Below are positions 1-7,281 of a stretch of 12,951 bases of DNA, one piece after another. This DNA comes from an uncultured Subdoligranulum sp. (GTDB taxonomy: Bacteria > Bacillota_A > Clostridia > Oscillospirales > Ruminococcaceae), in contig NZ_CALADU010000156.1 in assembly GCF_937890665.1 (NCBI RefSeq), positions 1-12,951 on the forward strand, in the 5' to 3' direction. The position numbers and the translations under genes are program-made. The notes beneath the pieces are model-generated. The model made no database searches, was not told the origin of the DNA, and was given only the letters and a program-made list of their open reading frames with translations. Numbering within the stretch: the stretch's first letter is position 1; each line of letters starts with the position of its first letter.

Positions 1-428
1 CGCTTGCCTTCAAAGGCGAAGGGCTTCGTCACGATGCCGACGGTCAGGATGCCCAGATCATGGGCAGTTTCCGCCACCACGGGCGCAGCGCCCGTGCCGG
101 TGCCGCCGCCCATACCGGCGGTGATAAAGACCATCTGCGCACCCTTCAGCGCGTTGGAAATCTCGTCCTTGCTTTCTTCGGCGGCACGCTGGCCGACCTC
201 GGGGTCCGCACCGGCGCCGCGGCCTTTGGTGAGCTTGGCGCCCAGCTGGACCTTCTGCGTAGCTTTGGAGTTGAGCAGTGCCTGCTGGTCGGTGTTCATC
301 GCAACGAACTCGACCCCGGACAGACCGGACTCCACCATGCGGTTCACAGCGTTGCCGCCGCCGCCACCTACGCCGATGACCTTAATGTTGGTCACATTTT
401 GCATTTCTTCGTCGAGAACGAATGCCAT
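1..428 (-). CDS. ftsZ: Cell division GTPase FtsZ, N-terminal part (gene runs off the left edge)
   Basis: FtsZ is the tubulin-like GTPase that polymerises into the cytoplasmic Z-ring and recruits the division machinery; in spore formers it also builds the polar septum. The 142 visible residues begin [20 protein letters not shown] and carry the glycine-rich nucleotide loop ([13 protein letters not shown], residues 19-31), the conserved MNTDQQAL segment, the [11 protein letters not shown] segment and the tubulin signature [11 protein letters not shown] near residues 109-119. The ATG at 428 is chosen because an AGGGGG ribosome binding site lies 8 bases upstream (around 437-442) and family similarity starts here. 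The rest of the gene is beyond base 1. It has its own promoter (530-558) and follows a MurA homologue by 245 bases; no ftsA or ftsQ is seen upstream. Identification is essentially certain. Confidence 0.98.
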   Translation of the reverse strand, partial: MAFVLDEEMQNVTNIKVIGVGGGGGNAVNRMVESGLSGVEFVAMNTDQQALLNSKATQKVQLGAKLTKGRGAGADPEVGQRAAEESKDEISNALKGAQMVFITAGMGGGTGTGAAPVVAETAHDLGILTVGIVTKPFAFEGK

Positions 429-460
429 GAGTGTATCCCCCTAAAATGTAAAAGTGTCAG

Positions 461-502
461 CGGACTTTTGGGTGATTGCCCCGAAATGGGCACACTAGTC
501 CG
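461..502 (-). other. Nested inverted repeats in the ftsZ leader
   Basis: CGGACT (461-466) is complementary to AGTCCG (497-502). Inside lies a second pair, TGCCC (477-481) and GGGCA (488-492), with a 6-base loop. In the ftsZ transcript this could fold into a two-tier stem-loop ending about 33 bases before the start codon. No T-run follows, so it is not a terminator of the usual kind. Function unknown; it may simply be mRNA structure. Confidence 0.4.
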
Positions 503-529
503 TGAATTTTTTGCATATAACCGATTATT

Positions 530-558
530 AGAATACCAAATTTCCACCCTAATTTCAA
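530..558 (-). promoter_or_regulatory. Sigma-A promoter of ftsZ
   Basis: On the minus strand, TTGAAA (553-558) and TATTCT (530-535) are separated by exactly 17 bases, and TGG directly before the -10 gives an extended -10 (TGn). Transcription would start near base 523 and give a leader of about 95 bases before the ftsZ ATG at 428. So ftsZ can be transcribed independently of the spore-linked genes upstream. Found by eye; no start site is measured. Confidence 0.7.
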
Positions 559-673
559 TACCTGAGGGGAAAATTCGTAAAAAAATGCCTCTTTCACCGC
601 AGAATACACCAACCGTAGGGGGCGGCCGAAAAGATTCTTTGGTACAAACGTAGAATTTTTTTACGCTCGGACG

Positions 674-1957
674 TCACCCCGGCACGCGCTGCCGCTGCAC
701 CGCACATTGCGCCCCAAGACCGGCCAATTCTGCTGGCAGATCCGCGTACCCACGGCGGATGTGCCCGGGATCCCGCAAAATCGTAGTTCCTTCCGCTGCC
801 AATGCCGCAACCAAAAGCGCCGCGCCCCCGCGCAGATCCGGTGCCTGTACCTCGGCAGCTTCCAGATGGGCACTGCCTGCGATTTGCAGCATGCGTCCCC
901 GTACCGTGCAAGCCGCCCCCATTGCGGCAAACCCCGCCGCGCAGGCAAAGCGGTTGGCAAACAGGTGGTCATAGATTTCGCTTGCACCTTCCGCTTGCAG
1001 CAAAACCGCCGCCGCCAAGGGGGCTGTATCGGTGGCGAACGCCGGCCAAGCGTTGGCATACAGATGCCGACCACCCCGCAAAGGGACGGTCGGATCCCGA
1101 TACAGGGTTGCCGCCTGTTCCTGCCAAAAGATCTCCACACCGCATTCCTGTAAGAACTGTAAAAATGCGCGATAATAGGCAGGGGCACAATCCGTCACCG
1201 TGATTTGCCCCCCTGCCGCCGCTACTGCAGCACCATAAGTAGATGCAGCAATACGATCCGGCATCGGCTGATAGGTCACGCCACCCAAAGCCCGGCGTCC
1301 TTGTACCACCAACACCGGCGTACCTTCCCCGGTAATCTGGGCACCGCAACTACGCAAAAAGTGTACCAAATCGCACACTTCCGGTTCACATGCCACCCCG
1401 CGAAGGACCGTAGTTCCCATAGCACAGCAAGCCGCCATAATCAGCGTCATGGTAGCGCCCACACTGGGCAGGCGCAAGGTAAAATCCACCCCTTGCAGCG
1501 GCCCAAACCGCCGCAGTGTGACCGCATCCCCTTCCAATTCCACACGGGCCCCCATAGCAGCCAATCCCGCCAGATGGATATCTACCGGGCGAGGTCCCAA
1601 ACGGCAGCCACCCGGCAGCGGCAGCCGCACCGCACCGGTACGGCAGAGCAGCGGTGCCAGATAAAACACCGAGCTGCGCATCGCCCCCGCCAAAGGAGCG
1701 GGGATCTCGCCACACAATTCTTGCGCCGAAACGGGCAGTGTACACAGGTCCGGTCCGTGACGTACGGTCTTGGCTCCCACCGCTTGCAAAAGCGCCAAAC
1801 TGGTGTCCACATCGCTTAGCTCCGGGGCACTGCGCAGACAACAAGGCCCGCTGCACAGCAGCGTGGCCGCCAACAGCGGCAGTACACTATTTTTGGCAGC
1901 TGCCGGACGTATGGTTCCCCGCAGGGTTTGCCCGCCGGTAATGGTGATGGTCTGCAT
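674..1957 (-). CDS. murA: UDP-N-acetylglucosamine 1-carboxyvinyltransferase (MurA family, divergent)
   Basis: MurA transfers enolpyruvate from PEP to UDP-GlcNAc, the first committed step of cytoplasmic peptidoglycan precursor synthesis. The 427-residue protein has the usual family length and key residues: K22-N23, R94, the PEP-binding and fosfomycin-target cysteine C118 in PGGCRLGPRPVD, D310 (equivalent to E. coli D305), R376 in DLRGG and R402 in HIRRGY. The ATG at 1957 is preferred because AAAGGGGG lies 6 bases upstream and the family start MQTITITGG fits. An upstream start giving 12 extra residues has no such site. Several normally conserved stretches differ (SVGATMT for SVGATEN, HIRRGY for HIDRGY, FATDTAP for FPTDMQP), so it may be a second, specialised MurA copy. 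It lies 146 bases after dpaB with no clear terminator between, so co-transcription with dpaAB is possible. Close family alternatives such as AroA lack the PGGC motif. Confidence 0.93.
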   Translation of the reverse strand: MQTITITGGQTLRGTIRPAAAKNSVLPLLAATLLCSGPCCLRSAPELSDVDTSLALLQAVGAKTVRHGPDLCTLPVSAQELCGEIPAPLAGAMRSSVFYLAPLLCRTGAVRLPLPGGCRLGPRPVDIHLAGLAAMGARVELEGDAVTLRRFGPLQGVDFTLRLPSVGATMTLIMAACCAMGTTVLRGVACEPEVCDLVHFLRSCGAQITGEGTPVLVVQGRRALGGVTYQPMPDRIAASTYGAAVAAAGGQITVTDCAPAYYRAFLQFLQECGVEIFWQEQAATLYRDPTVPLRGGRHLYANAWPAFATDTAPLAAAVLLQAEGASEIYDHLFANRFACAAGFAAMGAACTVRGRMLQIAGSAHLEAAEVQAPDLRGGAALLVAALAAEGTTILRDPGHIRRGYADLPAELAGLGAQCAVQRQRVPG

Positions 1958-2103
1958 GATGGCCCCCTTTTCCGTCAACAACGCAAAAAACAAACAGCGC
2001 TTTCCGCGTCACGTTCCGCGCCGTGGGCGCAGCACCGCGCTGCTTTTGCGCATAAGCCTACTAACTTATATATTGTTTTTCTCGCCCGGTTATGCCGAAG
2101 GCC

Positions 2104-2691
2104 TCACAACAGCATCGGCTGAATCTGCACACCGCGCAGTGCACTGTCCAACGTATCGGCCAACTGGGCAAAATCGCTTTTCAGGCTGGTCGGCTTTTTG
2201 TAACTGTCATCCTGCCCGAACGGCACAAAGTAGTAGTGTTTGCGTTGGAGCAAAGCGGCCAACGCGGGAGCGCTGCCTGCCAATCCATCATTGGTGGAAG
2301 GTGCTATCACAACAGGTTTACCGCCGCGCAGCAAACTTTTGGCCGCCAACGTGACCGGCGTGGAGCTAAGCCCCGCCGCCAGCAACGCCATGGTGGTGCC
2401 GGTAGCCGGTGCAATGACCAATGCCTGTGCCAGATGTTCCGGCCCTAAAGGCTCCACCGCTTGTAAGGTAGTCAAGGGTTCGTGTCCTGTCAGTTCCCGC
2501 AGTGCAGCATACAACCCTGCCGCCGTGCCAAACCGAGTGTCCTGCGTGGCTGCGCTGGCGCTGAGAATCGGCAGCACCTCCCATCCTCGGCGGCGCAATA
2601 TCTCGATTTGCGGCAGCACCGCCGCAAAACTGCAAAAACTGCCGCACAGAGCAAACGCCACCGTGCGTGCCGCATCCGTCTTCTGTTTCAT
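2104..2691 (-). CDS. dpaB: Dipicolinate synthase subunit B (SpoVFB/DpaB flavoprotein)
   Basis: DpaB is the flavoprotein-like subunit that, with DpaA, makes dipicolinic acid from the dihydrodipicolinate branch of lysine synthesis in the mother cell; the product is then loaded into the spore core. The 195-residue protein shows the family pattern: FALCGSFCSF (13-22), DTRFG (51-55), EPLGPEHL (80-87), VIAPATGTTMALLA (92-105), TPVTLAAKS (111-119), VIAPSTNDGLAG (128-139) and YYFVPFGQDD (153-162). The ATG at 2691 is preceded by a purine-rich GGAGGGGGAG site. Its ATGA overlaps the dpaA stop by 4 bases, which implies translational coupling. Length matches the family (about 200 residues). The usual Bacillus neighbours asd and dapA do not follow; a MurA homologue does. 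Confidence 0.96.
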   Translation of the reverse strand: MKQKTDAARTVAFALCGSFCSFAAVLPQIEILRRRGWEVLPILSASAATQDTRFGTAAGLYAALRELTGHEPLTTLQAVEPLGPEHLAQALVIAPATGTTMALLAAGLSSTPVTLAAKSLLRGGKPVVIAPSTNDGLAGSAPALAALLQRKHYYFVPFGQDDSYKKPTSLKSDFAQLADTLDSALRGVQIQPMLL

Positions 2692-3473
2692 GACTGCTCC
2701 CCCTCCTCGATCATCGCCAACACCGTTTGCGCAATGAGCGCTCCTGCCGTTCGCGGCGCACATTTACCGGGCAACGCCAACGCATGTTCCGCACGGATGC
2801 CCAGTTCGGCAGCCGCAGCAAAATCCGTCCCTCCGGGTCGGCTGGCCAAATCCAACACCAACGCTTCCGACGGCAGCTTTTGCAGCATAGCGCGTGTTAA
2901 AATTGGTGCCGGAATGGTATTGATAACCGTGTCATGGACCGGAAGCAGCGTTGCCAGCGCTGTCAGCGGCTCGGCATGGTGGCCGGCACAGCGCGCGTTG
3001 GCTCGCTGCTCGGCGCTGCGCGCCACTACCGTCACATGACCGCCCAGCACCTCCAAACGCCGAGCCACCGCACGCCCTACCCGACCATAGCCCAACACCA
3101 GAAAACAGCTCTCCCAAATGGTGCGCTGCCGGATTTGAAGCAGCATGGCAAGGCAGCCTTCCGCCGTGGGTACCGCATTGAGACATTCCAGTTCCGGGCG
3201 CTGAAAATAGTCGGCCAACGGCAGATTGGCTTCCCGTGCAGCCCGACGCAGCGGTGCCCCGGGACGCCCTGCCAGCAGGGTGGTACCGGGTCGCGCTGTC
3301 TGCAAGATCCGCGCCACTTCATCGCTGACCCGCTCCTGCGACATCGGCAGCAGAACATAGTCCGCCAAAGCGGCGTCCTCGGGGCCAACCACACGAACCC
3401 CCGCCAACCGCAGGGCCTGTGCGGCAGCACGCTGGCGTGCGTCGTGCCCAGCTACGCAAAAGGTCTTTGGCAT
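2688..3473 (-). CDS. dpaA: Dipicolinate synthase subunit A (SpoVFA/DpaA)
   Basis: DpaA is the NAD(P)-dependent dehydrogenase-like subunit of dipicolinate synthase, which forms the spore-core chelator dipicolinic acid. The 261-residue protein has an N-terminal domain that ends in the family motif NAVPTAEGCLA (99-109). A Rossmann domain follows with LGYGRVGRAVA (127-137) and VVARS. The C-terminal motifs are NTIPAPILT (185-193), DLASRPGGTDF (208-218) and LPGKCAPRTAG (234-244). It is somewhat shorter than the roughly 290 residues common in the family, with the difference apparently in the N-terminal part. Start ATG 3473 has GAGGGGG about 9 bases upstream. It is the first gene of a dpaA-dpaB unit: a strong terminator lies immediately upstream (3541-3582), and a sporulation-like promoter fits between that terminator and the start. 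Confidence 0.96.
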   Translation of the reverse strand: MPKTFCVAGHDARQRAAAQALRLAGVRVVGPEDAALADYVLLPMSQERVSDEVARILQTARPGTTLLAGRPGAPLRRAAREANLPLADYFQRPELECLNAVPTAEGCLAMLLQIRQRTIWESCFLVLGYGRVGRAVARRLEVLGGHVTVVARSAEQRANARCAGHHAEPLTALATLLPVHDTVINTIPAPILTRAMLQKLPSEALVLDLASRPGGTDFAAAAELGIRAEHALALPGKCAPRTAGALIAQTVLAMIEEGEQS

Positions 3474-3501
3474 TCCGCTTTCCCCCTCTCTTGTTCTGGC
3501 T

Positions 3502-3528
3502 CATACTATGCCTAGGGCTTGTCCGGGT
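3502..3528 (-). promoter_or_regulatory. Candidate sporulation-sigma promoter of dpaA
   Basis: On the minus strand CATAGTATG (3502-3510) resembles the sigma-K -10 CATAnnnTA at all but the last base. An AC lies 16 bases upstream (3527-3528), and another AC gives an 18-base spacing. The start site would be near 3495, leaving about 20 bases to the dpaA ATG. In Bacillus subtilis the equivalent spoVF genes depend on sigma-K. CATAGTA also resembles sigma-E and sigma-G -10 elements, so the exact sigma factor cannot be named from sequence. Confidence 0.4.
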
Positions 3529-3540
3529 GTGTCTTGACGG

Positions 3541-3582
3541 CGAAACAAAAAAGCGCGCTGCCTTGGACAGGCAGCGCGCTTT
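3541..3582 (-). terminator. Strong intrinsic terminator after the 755-residue LytM-like gene
   Basis: A perfect 12-base inverted repeat, AAGCGCGCTGCC (3551-3562) and GGCAGCGCGCTT (3570-3581), has a 7-base loop. On the minus strand it is followed directly by TTTTTTGTTT. It begins 12 bases after the stop codon of the upstream gene, so it ends that transcription unit and insulates dpaAB from it. Confidence 0.93.
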
Positions 3583-3593
3583 GCGCCTAAGCA

Positions 3594-5861
3594 TCAATAA
3601 TATTTCAAAGCATTACATTGACCCCGCCACACCTGCAGCGGATCGATGGGCACCGTGCCGATGCGCATCTCTGCCACGGTGGTGCTGCCGCAGGTGGCAA
3701 TGGTCTGCCCCTGTTTGAGGGACTCCCCTACTTTCACGTCGATCTTCTGCAAGTTATAGAAGATACTCTTGACGCCCGCTCCATGGTCAATAACCAGTGT
3801 ATACCCATAGTCGCCGCCTAAATCCTTGGCCAACAGTACCGTACCGTTGGCAGGCGCAATGAGCAGTTCACCCGATTTGGTGGTAAGGACCGTGTTGGTG
3901 GCCGTACGTCCACCCGCCCCTGTATTGCTGTCCCGTTCGCTGTAACTGCGGCCCACATACTCGGTGGTGCCGTACCCGAGCTTTACGTCCAACGTATTCA
4001 GGAATGGCTGAACAAAATTGCTGCCGGTCCAAGCAATATCGGCCTCGCTCTCGGTAAGGAGCTTTTCCACCGCAGTCGGCAGATCGTTTGCTCCAATATA
4101 GGGAGAAACACGCTGGGACTGGCTGTAATAGTCCTTATACTCCCATTCGGCAGCTTCTACCGTAAATTCCAATGTTTCGGTGCAACCACCGGCGGTAACC
4201 GTCACCTTCTGGGTGCCGGTAGGCTCATTCCACGGGATAGGCAGATAGCACACCCACCCGGTGTTGGCTTTATAGAAGCCCGCATTCTCCAACTGGGTTT
4301 CCAAGGTAGGCGCCGATCCGTCCAACGTATCGCCCACACTGATTGCGATCACGCTGCCCTGACTGACCGAAGTACTGGACAAGCGCATGGAGGGCCGGAC
4401 TCCTACTGTAAAGCTGAACAGCCATGTTTCGCTGCCGGTTACAGTAGCGTCTCCGGGCACCGAGCTGGCATCGCTATGGACAACCAGCTTAGCCGTATAG
4501 GTGCCATTGGCCGTGAACTGGAACTCCGAGAAAGAATCGGTATTTCCCTCAAAGACCACCGCATCGTTGGCATCGGTCACCGTCACTTCACAGCGATAGC
4601 CGGAAGGAGAGATTTCGAAATCCGGCGAAACCTGATCCACTGTTTCGGGCAGAGGCAGTGCCGTACTGCTAAAGGTGTCGGCATAGGTCCGTTTGAACAC
4701 GTTGCCAATGACCGGAACTTTCCACTTATACGCAGTGGGTTCCAGTGTCTGCCCGTCAAAACTGGCCGTAATCTGGGGCAGCATATCGGGGGTAGCATTG
4801 CGATACAGCCACGCCACACCGCAGCAAGCAATGACCAGCACGAAGAACACAACCAACAACAGCCATTTGGCCATGCCGGACAATCCGTTGCGCATCTGGT
4901 CAACCAAGCCATCCGTCTCTTCGTCCGTTTCGTCAGCTTCTTCTGTTTCGGAGTCTTCCACGTTTTCCGGCGCTGCCGTTTCATCGCTGACCTGCGCCAT
5001 GATCTGCTCCACCGAAAGTTGCACGGTGCGGGTCAAATCAGAGAGCCGTTTTTCATCCTCTTCCGGCAGCAGTTCTTCCTCGTCGGCCTCCGTTTCGTCA
5101 GCATCGGATTCTTCGCTCTGATCGTCTTGTTGTTCCGTTGCTTCCTCTTGGACGGTTTCCGCCTCTTCCGCCGGCACAGTTTCCGCAGATTTCTCTGAGG
5201 ATGGTTCTTCCGGTTCAGACTTTTCTGCGGCATCCGCTTCCGCTGTTTCCTTTTCCAGCGTTTCTTCGGTCGTTGCTTCCGTTTTTTCTTCTGTGTCTTG
5301 GCCTTGCGGTTCGTTATCCTCGGGCTGCTCTGCCGCAGGCATTTCAGAATCAGAGGGCGCATTGGCTGTCTCGGGTTCCTCCGCAGGGGATTCTTCCTCG
5401 AGTACCTTTTCTTCCTCCGTGTTTTCTTCCGCAGCAACCGTTTCGTGCTGTGCAGCCGCCTCGGTATCTGCCGGTTGTTCCGCAGTCAAAACAGGTTCCT
5501 CTTCCGCTGTTTCGGCAGCTTTTTCCGCCGTTGTTGCGGTCTCCTCCGCCCCGGCAGGCACGGTTTCCGGCACCGGCTCGCTTTCCGCTTGCGCCGTATC
5601 ATGCTGCGGCGCAGTTACCTCTTCCTTTTGGGGCACCTCCTGCGTCGGCACGGCAGTCTCGGTATCTAAGACGGCCTGCTGCGCAGCGGTCGAGGGCGCA
5701 GTTTCCTCGGTTTGTGCTGCCGACGCCGGGGTCACCTCTGCTGCAGCCCCAACCTTTTCCCCTTTCTGGGCCGGCCGGGCAGCCGCCTTCTTCCTATTGC
5801 GGCGGCGACGAGCACCGCTACTTTCCCCCGGAGGCGTGGTCCGCTTCTTGTCTTCTTGCAT
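3594..5861 (-). CDS. Membrane-anchored pseudo-LytM (M23-like) protein with long acidic N-terminal tail
   Basis: Function unknown. The 755-residue protein has four parts. A basic start (RRRRNRKK, 18-25) precedes a low-complexity tail to about residue 330, in which by hand count about a third of residues are Glu or Asp. One membrane segment lies at about 331-353. A beta-rich ectodomain of two Ig-like parts spans about 365-575. A C-terminal LytM/M23 fold spans about 625-742, recognised from APANGTVLLAKDLGG, YTLVIDHGAGVKS, VKVGESLKQGQ and VPIDPLQ. The M23 zinc and catalytic residues are missing: HxxxD aligns to A654 and V658, the YxHL histidine to N703, and HLH to T727-V729. It is therefore probably a binding or scaffold protein, not a peptidase. 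It is a paralog of the gene just upstream (shared ectodomain order, 90 bases apart) and is probably co-transcribed with it. AGGAGAG lies 11 bases before the ATG, a slightly long spacing. An envelope or engulfment role like SpoIIQ is speculative. Confidence 0.85.
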   Translation of the reverse strand: MQEDKKRTTPPGESSGARRRRNRKKAAARPAQKGEKVGAAAEVTPASAAQTEETAPSTAAQQAVLDTETAVPTQEVPQKEEVTAPQHDTAQAESEPVPETVPAGAEETATTAEKAAETAEEEPVLTAEQPADTEAAAQHETVAAEENTEEEKVLEEESPAEEPETANAPSDSEMPAAEQPEDNEPQGQDTEEKTEATTEETLEKETAEADAAEKSEPEEPSSEKSAETVPAEEAETVQEEATEQQDDQSEESDADETEADEEELLPEEDEKRLSDLTRTVQLSVEQIMAQVSDETAAPENVEDSETEEADETDEETDGLVDQMRNGLSGMAKWLLLVVFFVLVIACCGVAWLYRNATPDMLPQITASFDGQTLEPTAYKWKVPVIGNVFKRTYADTFSSTALPLPETVDQVSPDFEISPSGYRCEVTVTDANDAVVFEGNTDSFSEFQFTANGTYTAKLVVHSDASSVPGDATVTGSETWLFSFTVGVRPSMRLSSTSVSQGSVIAISVGDTLDGSAPTLETQLENAGFYKANTGWVCYLPIPWNEPTGTQKVTVTAGGCTETLEFTVEAAEWEYKDYYSQSQRVSPYIGANDLPTAVEKLLTESEADIAWTGSNFVQPFLNTLDVKLGYGTTEYVGRSYSERDSNTGAGGRTATNTVLTTKSGELLIAPANGTVLLAKDLGGDYGYTLVIDHGAGVKSIFYNLQKIDVKVGESLKQGQTIATCGSTTVAEMRIGTVPIDPLQVWRGQCNALKYY

Positions 5862-5951
5862 ACTCTATGCCACTCTCCTGTTTCCCTCATCACTGACAAC
5901 GCAGGTACAACCCTTTTCCCTGCGTCTATTTATAATCCAAGAAGGCACGAC

Positions 5952-7184
5952 TTATTCCGATTCCCGGTATTGTAAGCCGCTGCTTCCCAAAATTGCCTTT
6001 TCAGGATCGACGGATTTACTGCCGATCCGCAGTTCATAGATAAAATCGTGGGTTTCTCCGGCGGTGCCCACAGCATCCCCGGTAGAAACGGTCTGCCCCT
6101 GCTGGGCGGTCACGGTTTCCAGACCATACAAGTAGCTCTTCACGCCGCAGCCGTGGTCGATAACCACAGTTCCTCCGGTGAGCGTCAACATACCGGCAAA
6201 GACCACCTTGCCGTTTTGCGGCGCAGTGATCGTTTCACCGGGCATGGCCGCATAGGTCAGACCGGTGGATTGTCCGCTGCGCTGTCCATCGACCATCTGC
6301 ACAACACCGTACGCGCAGGTCACCTCGGCTGCACTGGGACGCTGGAACGCCCCCGACCAAAGTTTTTCACTCTCGCCCGTGGTGTACAGCGGCCAGATGG
6401 CATTGCGGAACTGTTCCGCACCACCCGTTTCTTCTTCCGGTTCCACTGCCTGATTGCCATACTCGGTCTTGCTGACAGTCAATACGATTTCTTTTGTAAG
6501 ACTGCCGCAGGTCAGCGTCATCGTGTGCGCTCCGCTCTCGGCATTGTATGTCACGGGGATATACCCCATGTAACCGTTGGTGGTCTTGCGGAACCAAACG
6601 GTACCCAAATCGGTTTCCAGTGACGGTTCGCCGTCCAAAATTCCGGAGAGTTGGATGGCCACCACACTGCCTTGCGCCGCCCGCTCGCTGCTGAGTGCAA
6701 CGGTGGGCGTAAGCTGCATGGTATAAGCCCCCCGATAGGCATACCACCCCTGCGCATCGGCAGGTGGTTCATTTTCCTGATGGTAGGCAGTCACGGAAAT
6801 CTGGTATTCCCCATTTTGGGCATAGGTATAGGTATTGCAGGTATCGGCATCGCCGGTCCATGTGGTTCCATCCGGTGCCGTGATGGTGATTTCGGCCCGG
6901 GTCACCCACGCAGGCAGCACAAGCTGAGGAACGCCATCGGTGAACGTCCCCAGTTTTTGCACGGTCAGATTGGTCAGGCTTTGGTACTTTTTGTTGACCG
7001 CATCCCCTAACACAGGAACTGTCCAGTCCCAGCCATTGGGTTCCAACGCCACCTCGCCAAAGGTAACAGCCTCCTGCGGGAGAGCATCTTCACCACTGCG
7101 GCTGTACAAAAAAGCGGCTGTGCCGCCCAAAATCACTGCCACCATGACCACGACCATGACGAGCCAAAGCAACAATTTGCGCAT
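5952..7184 (-). CDS. Membrane-anchored pseudo-LytM (M23-like) protein, short paralog
   Basis: Function unknown. The 410-residue protein has an N-terminal membrane anchor (about 5-27, after MRK), which places the rest outside the membrane. A beta-rich region of two Ig-like parts spans about 40-240 and a C-terminal LytM/M23 fold about 285-395 (APQNGKVVFAG, TVVIDHGCGVKS, GQTVSTGDAVG, ELRIGSKSVDP). The catalytic positions are replaced: HxGxD reads STGLT (306-310), the YxHL histidine is G354, and HLHFE reads DFIYE (380-384). Enzyme activity is therefore unlikely. The ATG at 7184 is chosen because AAGGAG lies 5 bases upstream (7190-7195); a longer reading adds 23 residues with no ribosome site. The next gene downstream encodes a paralog with matching ectodomain motifs (LEPxxxxWxVPVxG, QGSVxAI, VIDHGxGVKS), so a tandem duplication is likely. 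The gene follows a terminator, so it needs its own promoter, which I could not identify. Confidence 0.87.
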   Translation of the reverse strand: MRKLLLWLVMVVVMVAVILGGTAAFLYSRSGEDALPQEAVTFGEVALEPNGWDWTVPVLGDAVNKKYQSLTNLTVQKLGTFTDGVPQLVLPAWVTRAEITITAPDGTTWTGDADTCNTYTYAQNGEYQISVTAYHQENEPPADAQGWYAYRGAYTMQLTPTVALSSERAAQGSVVAIQLSGILDGEPSLETDLGTVWFRKTTNGYMGYIPVTYNAESGAHTMTLTCGSLTKEIVLTVSKTEYGNQAVEPEEETGGAEQFRNAIWPLYTTGESEKLWSGAFQRPSAAEVTCAYGVVQMVDGQRSGQSTGLTYAAMPGETITAPQNGKVVFAGMLTLTGGTVVIDHGCGVKSYLYGLETVTAQQGQTVSTGDAVGTAGETHDFIYELRIGSKSVDPEKAILGSSGLQYRESE

Positions 7185-7250
7185 AACGTCTCCTTGCCAG
7201 ACCATCCTTGAGGCCGGTAAGAGGGCCGTGTTCCGGACAGCCTGCGGCAC

Positions 7251-7279
7251 CACCGAAAGACAGTGATCGCCTTTCGGTG
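7251..7279 (-). repeat. Perfect inverted repeat upstream of the short pseudo-LytM gene
   Basis: CACCGAAAG (7251-7259) and CTTTCGGTG (7271-7279) form perfect 9-base arms around an 11-base centre, just after the terminator of the preceding unit and 67 bases before the pseudo-LytM start. Seen from the minus strand no T-run follows, so it is not a second terminator. It could be an operator or a leader hairpin. No sigma-A promoter is recognisable around it. Confidence 0.5.
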
Positions 7280-7281
7280 AC

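Noticed and set aside
429..673. Hidden gene, or a terminator for murA, in the gap before ftsZ
   Set aside because: No minus-strand frame with a start and ribosome site is present, and only short imperfect stems occur near the murA stop. Only the ftsZ promoter and leader hairpins are supported.
1958..2103. AT-rich TATATA stretch between dpaB and murA as a murA promoter
   Set aside because: No acceptable -35 lies 16-18 bases upstream. A promoter here is possible but not supported.
5862..5878. CATAGAGTA, a match to the sigma-K -10, just before the 755-residue gene
   Set aside because: It sits only 2-10 bases before the ATG, so transcription would start at or inside the start codon and leave out the AGGAG site. 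Chance match.
4476..5896. Long open frames on the plus strand opposite the 755-residue gene
   Set aside because: Their translations are strings of Ser/Ala/Phe/Leu/Pro that mirror the low-complexity Glu/Thr-rich codons of the minus-strand gene. They lack ribosome sites and motifs.
3594..7184. Calling the two M23-like proteins active peptidoglycan endopeptidases
   Set aside because: None of the HxxxD and HxH zinc ligands, nor the YxHL histidine, can be aligned in either protein.
7231..7256. ECF-type promoter (GGAAC) for the pseudo-LytM pair
   Set aside because: The -10 partner at the right spacing reads CCTCAA, which does not resemble ECF -10 elements.
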